20,886 nucleotides of DNA from the NCBI GenBank assembly GCA_934276485.1, contig CAKQTE010000037.1:1-20886 (forward strand). The letters run 5' to 3'. Positions 16,001-20,886 of this stretch are shown here, piece after piece (within the stretch, counting starts at the first letter, position 1; each line of letters opens with the position of its first letter). The notes below the pieces were generated by a model. That model saw only the letters and a program-made list of their open reading frames with translations. It made no database searches and was not told where the DNA came from. Position numbers and translations under genes: made by a program. Source of the stretch: an uncultured Spirochaetales bacterium. Lineage in GTDB: Bacteria; Spirochaetota; Spirochaetia; Sphaerochaetales; Sphaerochaetaceae.

Positions 16001-16474
16001 CTCACCTACTTTCTCTCCATTGATATATAAAGCTACTCCAGAATTCTCATCCCATGAAAACAATATATGTGTCCAATCATCTTTTTTTGGTATCTCAGGA
16101 AATGAATAACTGATTCGAAGTCTTGATAAATTAATATCTGTGACAAATGCATCTATTCCTGACCCATTGTAGTCAATCCTTATAAATAACGAATCCCAGC
16201 TGCTATGATCTGCAAACGATACGCGGAATAATGGGAATTCGGTTTCTCCAAGTTCTTCTCGGCTTCTCCAGAAGAATGACAACGTGCCACGTTCCGCATA
16301 AATATTTCCAGGAGCCCAGTAAGCCAAGAGCTGAGTTGGCTTACATCTGAGAACTGATCCAAATCTATTGTCAGAAATTGAATCTACATCACGCAAGAAA
16401 TTAGGATTACTATTTCCATTAGCCACATCTGGCTTTGCTGGATTCTTACCAGACAATCTAAAAAGCAAACTCAT
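13025..16474 (-). CDS. Large cytoplasmic LamG / alpha-alpha toroid / CARDB-like carbohydrate-active protein
   Basis: The 1149-residue protein has no signal peptide or membrane segment. About 60-215 is a LamG-like jelly roll (GTLSFFWRS, DDWTHILFSWD, VALYINGEKVGE, FAEIRIYDR). About 250-560 is beta-rich with WDHKRWWWKANDG. About 635-905 is helical and Trp/His-rich, with NGEFGGGLSDDGDLTAWWPG, GYYSGTRIAMEKPWRYSASDSFHILHPTY and REWHLFYCAYDLTGD, suggesting an alpha/alpha toroid as in polysaccharide lyases and some glycosidases. About 1046-1145 is CARDB-like (VMVHNIGGAE, ending REN-NCVFL). It lies four bases after the sugar permease genes and overlaps the isomerase gene by four bases. I infer that it cleaves an imported oligosaccharide or glycoside. 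No catalytic family is recognised. Confidence 0.7.
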   Translation of the reverse strand: MSLLFRLSGKNPAKPDVANGNSNPNFLRDVDSISDNRFGSVLRCKPTQLLAYWAPGNIYAERGTLSFFWRSREELGETEFPLFRVSFADHSSWDSLFIRIDYNGSGIDAFVTDINLSRLRISYSFPEIPKKDDWTHILFSWDENSGVALYINGEKVGEIKQKALLYSALDQFGTHSRIISNAQVQSSYNYMRTGDFAEIRIYDRFVTDAEAKDIAENKDIEVTSSPDRSLSEIKDEWFRRYGFDEKAKPYFLSQRMNIIRKVEIHDAWDHKRWWWKANDGIRETTWPGVYNRSRLPGRSDYFVLPDWDCYSVSGKKIKFVPLRDEEFNNVQISGSAAGHMSFTGVGDETVLDVRRESSERSSLNLIEPFRNIDITFENDQIEEPIGDFSLFNIHPGTVDGEKREPFYFSDKATENCNAMDGFIKKRMLPDEAFTLYGESNPTNVKTAPSLPVVNLLVGYKTGDEWGMDGVEITIPPISMDSNEVFYNVQIKDPLWQYRVLMNVNFSVLGNKEKVIFFDTRDRILPVGGTLWVTIAASKDMRSEFLSDLKLSIVYKAREEAKKEHIADRFIQVKDNYANLVEENPSNEHFNMFNRFKRDLLDLLSVDPNNRLAQEYYFDKFKENAPEFKLSKCPDGVPEWAWRQTEYMNYVKRFLRWWIDKRQISNGEFGGGLSDDGDLTAWWPGPAIAGCMPDKISESLRREMEAFYDQGMFANGLCAIQTDQLHTLEDGVQALGQCLSLFPTDPLYIERAMENVKGAEFVTGYTDKGHRHVLSGYYSGTRIAMEKPWRYSASDSFHILHPTYMLARYNGSPEAKKLILELADSMLEHYYDGRLHVLVDTVTEEDQVHERTREWHLFYCAYDLTGDEKYLKPISDEWYKRQQDRLPKSESDALDYTARKYEALIKQAELRQYINTDAQLWVDRCVIDVGPIQEDRCGGVAHVRFALYPRNNIRWTFIDGSECDVAILVRYGEKDKVELIAYNLSDSPIHARMDYDGLLNGEWTLNHDGVEKKIHVNRFEKGEIIPFAPGYNRISLSLVKKDEDERKADLAISARDIIIKDDCARVMVHNIGGAESRYVRISLLDENGVELRHNFIPPLPAPDDLYPKKMEIPLWTRGLDLSKCSIVIDRDHVGNEMTRENNCVFLSEVL

Positions 16475-16478
16475 TTTA

Positions 16479-17327
16479 TTACCCCTTTATTCCAGAAGAC
16501 GCTATGCCTTCGACAAAATATTTCTGGCAGAAGAAGAACAGAAGGAACAATGGTATTATTGAACATACAGACATTGCCATTACCTCATTCCACTGTACAG
16601 TCTCAGTTGAAGAATCAATTGCAAGGCGAAGCCCTAATGCAATTGTGAATTTCTTTGGTTTATTAATGAAAATCAGTTGGTTATAGAAATCATTCCATGT
16701 CCACAGGAACTGAAATAATCCTGCAGAGAAAACTGATGGCTTAAGAAGAGGCATCAGAATACTCCAAAGTGTTCTAAGAGATGAACAGCCATCCATTTTT
16801 GCTGATTCATCCAAAGAAATCGGGATATTTCTCATGAACTGAATAATCATGAATATGAAGAATGGATAACATGCAAAAAGTGCTGGAGCATAGAATGGAT
16901 AATATGTATCAAGCCATCCAAGACTTTTGAAGAGCATGAATCTAGGTATTATAATTACTGTATTTGGCAGCATCAATGTAGATATCATTATTGGAAATAA
17001 TATTTTCTTTCCAGGAAAACAGAAACGTGTAAATCCATATGCTACAAGAGTGCATGAAACGACAGTCAGTAATACAGTAGGAATAACCAATGCAAAAGTA
17101 TTAAGAAAATAATTTGTAAAGGTAACAGACCTAGAAGCACCAGCCCTCCATCCATTTGAAAAATTCTCAAAATGATATTTTTCAGGGAAAATGCTAAGTG
17201 ATGTAAAAACCTCATTAGAATCTTTAAATGCTGCAAAGAGCATGAATACTACAGGGTACAAGAGAACCATGCCAACCAATATCAAAACGACATGTCTCCA
17301 TAAATTTTTCTTTATCTGCTTTCTCAC
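16479..17327 (-). CDS. Carbohydrate ABC transporter permease, MalG/UgpE (CUT1) type
   Basis: The 282-residue inner-membrane protein has six hydrophobic segments and the cytoplasmic EAA loop ISLDESAKMDGCSSLRTLWSILMP (from about 170), followed by KPSVF. The N-terminus MRKQIKKNLWRHVVLILVGMVLLYPVVFMLFAAFK is typical of MalG/AraQ-like subunits. Its start overlaps the MalF-type gene by four bases (ATGA), and only four bases separate its stop from the large LamG gene. With the MalF-type subunit it forms the channel for the binding protein at 18314-19618. No cognate ATPase is encoded nearby, which is common for CUT1 systems sharing a general MsiK/UgpC-like ATPase. Confidence 0.88.
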   Translation of the reverse strand: MRKQIKKNLWRHVVLILVGMVLLYPVVFMLFAAFKDSNEVFTSLSIFPEKYHFENFSNGWRAGASRSVTFTNYFLNTFALVIPTVLLTVVSCTLVAYGFTRFCFPGKKILFPIMISTLMLPNTVIIIPRFMLFKSLGWLDTYYPFYAPALFACYPFFIFMIIQFMRNIPISLDESAKMDGCSSLRTLWSILMPLLKPSVFSAGLFQFLWTWNDFYNQLIFINKPKKFTIALGLRLAIDSSTETVQWNEVMAMSVCSIIPLFLLFFFCQKYFVEGIASSGIKG

Positions 17328-18238
17328 TTTTTAGCTCCTTCGTCAGCGTAATACACCCAAGCTGAAGATGATTTGAATACAAGAAGTGTTAAGATGAGAA
17401 TTACCATGAACAGAATCCACGATTCAGCACAGGCATATCCAACATTGTAATATTTAAAAGCATCGTCATAGAGTTTCATTCCAATGATGTATGTTTTCTT
17501 CATTGGACCGCCATTTGTGATTACAAAGGCACTTGTGAAATTCTGCAAAGCCTGAATTGTCTGCATAATAAGATTGAAGAACAGTACAGATGAAACCTGT
17601 GGAAGTGTAATCTTCCAGAATCTCTTCCAACTAGAAGCTCCATCGACTTCAGCAGCTTCATACAATTCTTTAGGAATCTGTTTAAGTGCTGCCAAGAATA
17701 TAACCATAGCAGATCCAAACTGCCAGACTTGAAGTAGCGATAATGTACAGAGCGCAATTCGTGGGTTCGTAAGCCAGTCTATTGCTGGAATATGTAGCAA
17801 TGCCAATTTATGGTTTATTATGCCGTTATGCATAAAAAGCACACGCCATAAAACCGATACAGCAACAGATCCACCAAGAATAGATGGCAAATAATAAAGA
17901 GATCTATATATACCTATCCCTCTGACCTTTGAATTAAGAATCATAGCAATAATCAGAGCCATGGCAATCTTAAGCGGAATTGCCATAAGAGTGTATAATC
18001 CTGTAATCCCCATAGAAGATAGGAATTGCTTGTCAATTACAAATAACCTTATATAGTTCTTAAATCCAACAAAAGTCGGCTTATTAAGAAGTGTATAATT
18101 AGTAAATGAATAAACAAATGATGCAATAAATGGATAAAGCTGGAATACCAGGAATCCAATTAGCCATGGAAGCACATAGAAAAAACCTGTCCAGCGGCCT
18201 TTTTCATTCAGGCGTTTGGTCATTCTACTACATTTCAT
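17324..18238 (-). CDS. Carbohydrate ABC transporter permease, MalF/UgpA (CUT1) type
   Basis: The 304-residue inner-membrane protein has the LacF/UgpA layout: a first segment at about 18-45 (GFFYVLPWLIGFLVFQLYPFIASF), the SFTNYTLL and FVGFKNYIRLF motifs, and the EAA loop KELYEAAEVDGASSWKRFWKITLP at about 190-213. GAGG six bases before the ATG at 18238 supports that start over the internal Met6. It heterodimerises with the MalG-type subunit, whose gene overlaps by four bases. A stable hairpin separates it from the binding-protein gene. The substrate is unknown; the downstream genes suggest an acidic or oligomeric sugar. Confidence 0.88.
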   Translation of the reverse strand: MKCSRMTKRLNEKGRWTGFFYVLPWLIGFLVFQLYPFIASFVYSFTNYTLLNKPTFVGFKNYIRLFVIDKQFLSSMGITGLYTLMAIPLKIAMALIIAMILNSKVRGIGIYRSLYYLPSILGGSVAVSVLWRVLFMHNGIINHKLALLHIPAIDWLTNPRIALCTLSLLQVWQFGSAMVIFLAALKQIPKELYEAAEVDGASSWKRFWKITLPQVSSVLFFNLIMQTIQALQNFTSAFVITNGGPMKKTYIIGMKLYDDAFKYYNVGYACAESWILFMVILILTLLVFKSSSAWVYYADEGAKK

Positions 18239-18262
18239 AAGAACCTCAATGAATTTGAATAT

Positions 18263-18289
18263 AGAGGGAATGAACTAAACATTCCCTCT
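18263..18289 (-). promoter_or_regulatory. Intercistronic hairpin between binding-protein and permease genes
   Basis: AGAGGGAATG (18263-18272) pairs perfectly with CATTCCCTCT (18280-18289) around a seven-base loop. On the minus strand no T run follows (ATATTC), so it is more likely a transcript-stabilising or attenuating hairpin than a full terminator. It parallels the hairpin at 5938-5969 after the other binding-protein gene. Confidence 0.65.
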
Positions 18290-18313
18290 TTTTGAACGGA
18301 TTAAATCAATCTG

Positions 18314-19618
18314 CTAGTTCTTGGCACTAACAATCATTCCGATTCTGGAGATTGTCTCATCAGCAGCCTCAAGCATATTCTTGTACTGACCGTAAGCAAT
18401 CTTCTCCATAATCTCTGTAAAGAGTGCTTCAACTTCAGAATTTGAGGACCAGCCATTTAGCTTTGAGCCTGCATTTAGAAGAGAATACTCAACATTCTCC
18501 ACAGCACTTGGATCCAAAATACTTGATACCCAAGCTCTTGATTCTTCTCTAGCAGGAACAGAGTAGTTAGAACCAAGATATTCTGCTCCTTCCTTTGAAG
18601 TCAGCATGAATGCTAGGAAGCGAACAGCAGCATCAGGATTTGCTGTATTTTTATTGATTGCATACAATGTTGCAGGTCTTACTTCAATTCCAGTTTCCTT
18701 CTCACCTTCAAGCTGAGGCATGACATATCCAGTAGTTGTTGGCTGTCCATTGATTGCTCTACGGCTAGCAGTCTCTGTCATTACAGATGTTCTTCCGAGA
18801 ATCATAAACATCTTACGATCAAGCCATGTTGGATTCTGTGTCATTGTATTGTTGTATACTGCACTCTCCTGGATAGGCTGGAAAACCTTTTCCTTATAGC
18901 ATCTATCTACTAGTTCAAAAGCCTTAGCAAGCTCTTCTCTGGTGCAACCCATTGTGCCATCGTCATTGATTAATTGACGACCAGTAAGCTGTCTGAGATA
19001 AACACGAGCATAATACAAAGCAGCCTGCTTACTATCTACACAGCAAAGATAGTTTGTTGGATCATCTGCCTGTACTTTTGCAGCTAATTCAAATAGATCA
19101 TCCCAAGTAAAATCCTTGTTATTGATGTCGAATCCATATTTTGAAAGCATCTCAACATCAACTAGAGAACCCATACCATTAATACCAATTGGAAGGAATA
19201 ATGTTTTGCCATCGAAAATACTGTAATTTTCAATCATGAATGAATCAAAAGAATCGATTTTAAGCTGAGATTTATAAGGATTTAGATCCAAGAAGAAGTC
19301 ACCCTGCTTTACAATTGACTCACACCAAGGCTGGTCTACAGCCATTACATCAGGAGCTGCTCCAGATGTGAGCTGGATTGTGAACTTGTCTCTATACTGA
19401 GCAAATGCAGAATACTCTGGCTCAACTTTTACATCTGGATTTGCTTTCTCAAATGCATCAATAACATTGAGAATTGCTTTATGTCTTGCTTCTCCTCCCC
19501 ACCAAGACACTCTTATAGTCTTAACACTTGATTCAGATTCTTTTTCAGCAGAACCTGAAGAAAAAACTGGCATAGCTACCAACATCAAAGCCAAAAGAAC
19601 AATAATGATTTTTTTCAT
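18314..19618 (-). CDS. Carbohydrate-binding protein of an ABC importer (family 1, UgpB/MalE-like)
   Basis: The 434-residue exported protein starts MKKIIIVLLALMLVAMPVFSSGSAEKE, a signal peptide with the SGSAEKE ending frequent in spirochaete binding proteins. It lacks a lipobox Cys, so it is probably soluble in the periplasm. The mature protein has VSWWGGEARHKAILNVIDAFEKANPDVKVE and TIQLTSGAAPDVMAVD, typical of family-1 sugar-binding proteins. Late motifs are YAINKNTANPDAAVRFLAFMLTSKEGAEYL. AGGAGA lies seven bases before the ATG, and a promoter may lie upstream. It delivers its ligand to the MalF/MalG-type permeases downstream. The Trp-rich start suits sugar stacking, but ligand identity cannot be read from sequence. 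Confidence 0.9.
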   Translation of the reverse strand: MKKIIIVLLALMLVAMPVFSSGSAEKESESSVKTIRVSWWGGEARHKAILNVIDAFEKANPDVKVEPEYSAFAQYRDKFTIQLTSGAAPDVMAVDQPWCESIVKQGDFFLDLNPYKSQLKIDSFDSFMIENYSIFDGKTLFLPIGINGMGSLVDVEMLSKYGFDINNKDFTWDDLFELAAKVQADDPTNYLCCVDSKQAALYYARVYLRQLTGRQLINDDGTMGCTREELAKAFELVDRCYKEKVFQPIQESAVYNNTMTQNPTWLDRKMFMILGRTSVMTETASRRAINGQPTTTGYVMPQLEGEKETGIEVRPATLYAINKNTANPDAAVRFLAFMLTSKEGAEYLGSNYSVPAREESRAWVSSILDPSAVENVEYSLLNAGSKLNGWSSNSEVEALFTEIMEKIAYGQYKNMLEAADETISRIGMIVSAKN

Positions 19619-19645
19619 TTCAACTCTCCTTTTTTTGTTACTTAA

Positions 19646-19675
19646 ATTTTAGATACCATCAAAAAAAGCAAGCAA
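19646..19675 (-). promoter_or_regulatory. Candidate promoter for the sugar-binding-protein operon
   Basis: On the minus strand TTGCTT (19675-19670), an 18-base spacer and TAAAAT (19651-19646) form a moderate promoter in the 83-base gap after the cupin gene. A T tract in the spacer follows a short CAAG/CTTG stem, so weak termination of cupin transcripts here is also possible. Confidence 0.4.
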
Positions 19676-19701
19676 CTTGGTGATGCTACGAAAAAATATC
19701 A

Positions 19702-20082
19702 TCAAAGATTGTTCAACATGGTTTTCTCTTCATCTGTTAATATATGTTTTTCTGAATTTAGATCAGAAGTATCAGAGTTCTCAACGATGAGTACTCTAGT
19801 ATTCTCATTCCATCTATGAACATGCCATTCATTCTTTTCAACAGTATAAATAATGCCTGGATAAACAGGATGAGATTCAAACTCAAATTTACCATCATTT
19901 TCTTTAGCAGTAATGAGATATCCAGAACCTTCCAATAAGATAAATGACTCATCTGTCTCTAGGTGTTTGGATATATCCTTAACGCTTTCTTTTTCTACAG
20001 AATTGCTTATGGCAATCTTCCATGATCCAGAAGTTAACAATGTGCTATAGCCTTTCTTCTGCCCTATTTCTGTCTTTTTCAT
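19702..20082 (-). CDS. Small cupin-domain protein
   Basis: The 126-residue protein fits a single cupin barrel. Motif 1 is KHLETDESFILLEGSGYL (H40, E45, E51 and the following Gly). Motif 2 is PGIIYTVEKNEWHVHRW (H87, H89). The histidines and glutamate could bind a metal. Proteins like this often head sugar operons and may act as a sugar-binding, isomerase or sensor protein; the specific role is unknown. AGGAG lies about 10 bases before the ATG at 20082. It is followed by the sugar-binding-protein gene after 83 bases, so the two are probably co-regulated. An 18-base palindrome lies about 35 bases upstream. Confidence 0.7.
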   Translation of the reverse strand: MKKTEIGQKKGYSTLLTSGSWKIAISNSVEKESVKDISKHLETDESFILLEGSGYLITAKENDGKFEFESHPVYPGIIYTVEKNEWHVHRWNENTRVLIVENSDTSDLNSEKHILTDEEKTMLNNL

Positions 20083-20099
20083 TTGATCACATCTCCTTT

Positions 20100-20127
20100 T
20101 TGCAAATCAGACTAGAATGCATATAAT
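20100..20127 (+). promoter_or_regulatory. Candidate divergent promoter facing away from the cupin gene
   Basis: TTGCAA (20100-20105), a 16-base spacer and a consensus TATAAT (20122-20127) on the plus strand. The predicted start is near 20134, immediately before an ATG at 20135. The -10 lies inside the palindrome at 20117-20134. Confidence 0.4.
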
Positions 20128-20134
20128 TATGCAT
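20117..20134. promoter_or_regulatory. Palindrome ATGCATA-TAAT-TATGCAT, candidate operator
   Basis: Perfect seven-base arms (20117-20123 and 20128-20134) around a four-base centre, 35 bases upstream of the cupin ATG. It covers the -10 of a divergent plus-strand promoter, the place expected for a regulator controlling both directions. Confidence 0.5.
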
Positions 20135-20176
20135 ATGAAAAAAGAATATTCACTCATTATCTATAGTTCCCGCTAA
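20135..20176 (+). pseudogene. Possible 5' remnant of a divergent gene cut by the IS element
   Basis: An ATG directly after the divergent promoter opens a 13-codon frame (MKKEYSLIIYSSR) that ends at TAA 20174-20176. A 13-residue product is unlikely to be meaningful. Its position opposite a sugar operon, and just before the IS-type sequence, suggests the first codons of a regulator interrupted by insertion. There is no Shine-Dalgarno sequence, as in the leaderless gene at 10403. This is a weak inference. Confidence 0.25.
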
Positions 20177-20203
20177 GTTTTTCTAACAACAATTTTCTTT
20201 TCC

Positions 20204-20229
20204 AGCAGGCTTTGACCTGCTATATTTTT
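20204..20229 (+). terminator. Small hairpin with T tail at the left side of the IS
   Basis: AGCAGG (20204-20209) pairs with CCTGCT (20216-20221) around a six-base loop, followed by ATATTTTT. On the plus strand it could stop transcripts entering the IS from outside, or end a short RNA from the divergent promoter at 20100-20127. Confidence 0.45.
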
Positions 20230-20264
20230 AACTCTTTATTTTACAAGAAACTATTCGATTTTTG

Positions 20265-20293
20265 TTGCACTTAGTAATGTTATTTGATATACT
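20265..20293 (+). promoter_or_regulatory. Transposase promoter
   Basis: TTGCAC (20265-20270), a 17-base spacer and TATACT (20288-20293) with an extended -10 TG (20285-20286). The predicted start is near 20300, inside the left arm of the 5'-UTR hairpin. Confidence 0.7.
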
Positions 20294-20321
20294 GTTATTA
20301 GAAATAATATATTCTAATAAC
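20294..20321 (+). repeat. Perfect inverted repeat in the transposase leader, abutting the ribosome site
   Basis: GTTATTAGAA (20294-20303) and TTCTAATAAC (20312-20321) pair perfectly around eight bases. The last C directly precedes GGAGG (20322-20326), the Shine-Dalgarno sequence of the transposase. Only transcripts started upstream of about 20294 would carry the full stem. Confidence 0.65.
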
Positions 20322-20330
20322 GGAGGCCTT

Positions 20331-20886
20331 ATGTACATCGCTTATGATATCAAGAATGGAACCGAATACGCTAAGATCTGTACAGGTAAACGCATTAATG
20401 GCAAGGTCAAGACCTCTCAGAAATCGTTGGGCAGGGTCATTGATAAGGAAAAAGGCATTTATCACAACAGGGAAAGGGGTTTCTTTTCCTATGATGTCTC
20501 AACAGATACCTATGCTGATATCGACAATCCGGACTTGCCTCCAATCAAAAGAAAAAACAGTAAAGAAAAGTTAATCCTGGACTTCGGCGATGCCTGGTTT
20601 ATTGACTGGTTCATCAAAGATGTCGGGCTTAGTGAACCACTAAAGAAACTAGCATATGGTAACAGTGATACAGTAAAGGCTATGGTAATGTTTTATGTGC
20701 TCTCTACCATGGCGAACTGCCATGCCCAGGAATGGTATGATGGCAGCTATGCTAGAATGCTTTACCCAAAAGCAAATCTCACAAGCCAGAGGATAAGCGA
20801 CATGCTTGAGGCAATTGGCGATGAAGAGTCATATAGAGCCTTCTTTGCCTCTTATCTTAAAGATTTTGTTGCCCAAAAGGAAGGTG
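20331..20886 (+). CDS. IS1634-like transposase, N-terminal 185 residues (3' partial)
   Basis: The frame opens at ATG 20331 with GGAGG five bases upstream and runs without a stop to the window edge. The N-terminus MYIAYDIKNGTEYAKICT, the segments SQKSLGRVIDKEKGIYHNRERG and KEKLILDFGDAWFIDWF, the MANCHAQEWYDGSYARM stretch and YPKANLTSQRISDML are typical of large IS4-superfamily transposases of the IS1634 group. The catalytic DDE domain would start just beyond the end, so activity cannot be judged. These enzymes cut and paste their own element. Codon use is somewhat more GC-rich than in the neighbouring cupin gene, in keeping with an acquired element. Confidence 0.82.
   Translation, partial: MYIAYDIKNGTEYAKICTGKRINGKVKTSQKSLGRVIDKEKGIYHNRERGFFSYDVSTDTYADIDNPDLPPIKRKNSKEKLILDFGDAWFIDWFIKDVGLSEPLKKLAYGNSDTVKAMVMFYVLSTMANCHAQEWYDGSYARMLYPKANLTSQRISDMLEAIGDEESYRAFFASYLKDFVAQKEG

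Larger units (their letters stand above)
20177..20886 (+). mobile_element. Left part of an IS1634-like insertion sequence (right end outside the window)
   Basis: The element is recognised by its transposase. The left boundary is not seen directly; 20177 is simply the end of the preceding open frame, and terminal inverted repeats cannot be confirmed without the other end. From left to right it holds a hairpin with a T tail, a promoter, a 5'-UTR hairpin and the transposase gene. Confidence 0.55.

Noticed and set aside
20344..20574. 76-residue plus-strand frame within the IS
   Set aside because: It is out of frame with, and inside, the transposase reading frame that starts at 20331 and has the family motifs.
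1..20886. CRISPR array, tRNA or rRNA genes, riboswitch
   Set aside because: No regularly spaced repeat array, cloverleaf-like segment, rRNA stretch or recognisable riboswitch was seen in the intergenic regions.

Overview
The window reads as part of the chromosome of a host-associated or anaerobic spirochaete, most likely near Sphaerochaeta/Treponema. This rests on the style of the exported proteins (short hydrophobic signals ending in FAQGSAE or FSSGSAEKE, common on spirochaete solute-binding proteins), a moderately AT-rich composition and the gene content. The placement is an inference from sequence style; no rRNA or marker gene is present.

Left end (1-1010): the basic tail of one gene, then an AT-rich right-handed beta-helix ORF with no convincing start codon or ribosome binding site. 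It looks like accessory or prophage-type material and ends in a hairpin.

Central left (1139-10241, all minus strand), read from its promoter near 10265: a phosphohexomutase, a DeoR-family regulator and a TIM-barrel sugar isomerase-like protein. A second promoter with two 15-bp direct repeats follows, and then an AfuABC/FbpABC-type importer (binding protein, ATPase, fused double permease), a strong terminator, nagA and nagB. Every enzyme here acts on phosphorylated sugars, and no amino-sugar kinase or PTS is present. AfuABC-type importers are known to carry sugar phosphates, so the cluster may import a phosphorylated (amino)sugar directly and convert it to fructose-6-phosphate.

Middle (10242-11050): a divergent intergenic region and a small plus-strand outer-membrane-barrel-like protein. 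Its promoter places transcription start at, or a few bases before, the ATG, with no Shine-Dalgarno sequence.

Central right (11231-20082, minus strand): a cupin protein, a family-1 sugar-binding protein, two CUT1 permeases with no ATPase, a 1149-residue protein without a signal peptide (LamG-like, alpha/alpha-toroid-like and CARDB-like regions), a second TIM-barrel isomerase/epimerase and a YiaK-like 2,3-diketo-L-gulonate reductase. The last four genes overlap or nearly abut. The layout suggests uptake of an oligosaccharide or uronate-containing glycoside, intracellular cleavage by the large protein, then isomerisation and reduction of the released acid sugar. The large protein is the best candidate here for an undescribed enzyme family.

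Right end (20100-20886): a palindrome upstream of the cupin gene, a possible divergent promoter with a 13-codon ORF that stops abruptly, and the 5' part of an IS1634-like element with its own promoter, a 5'-UTR hairpin and a transposase that runs off the window.
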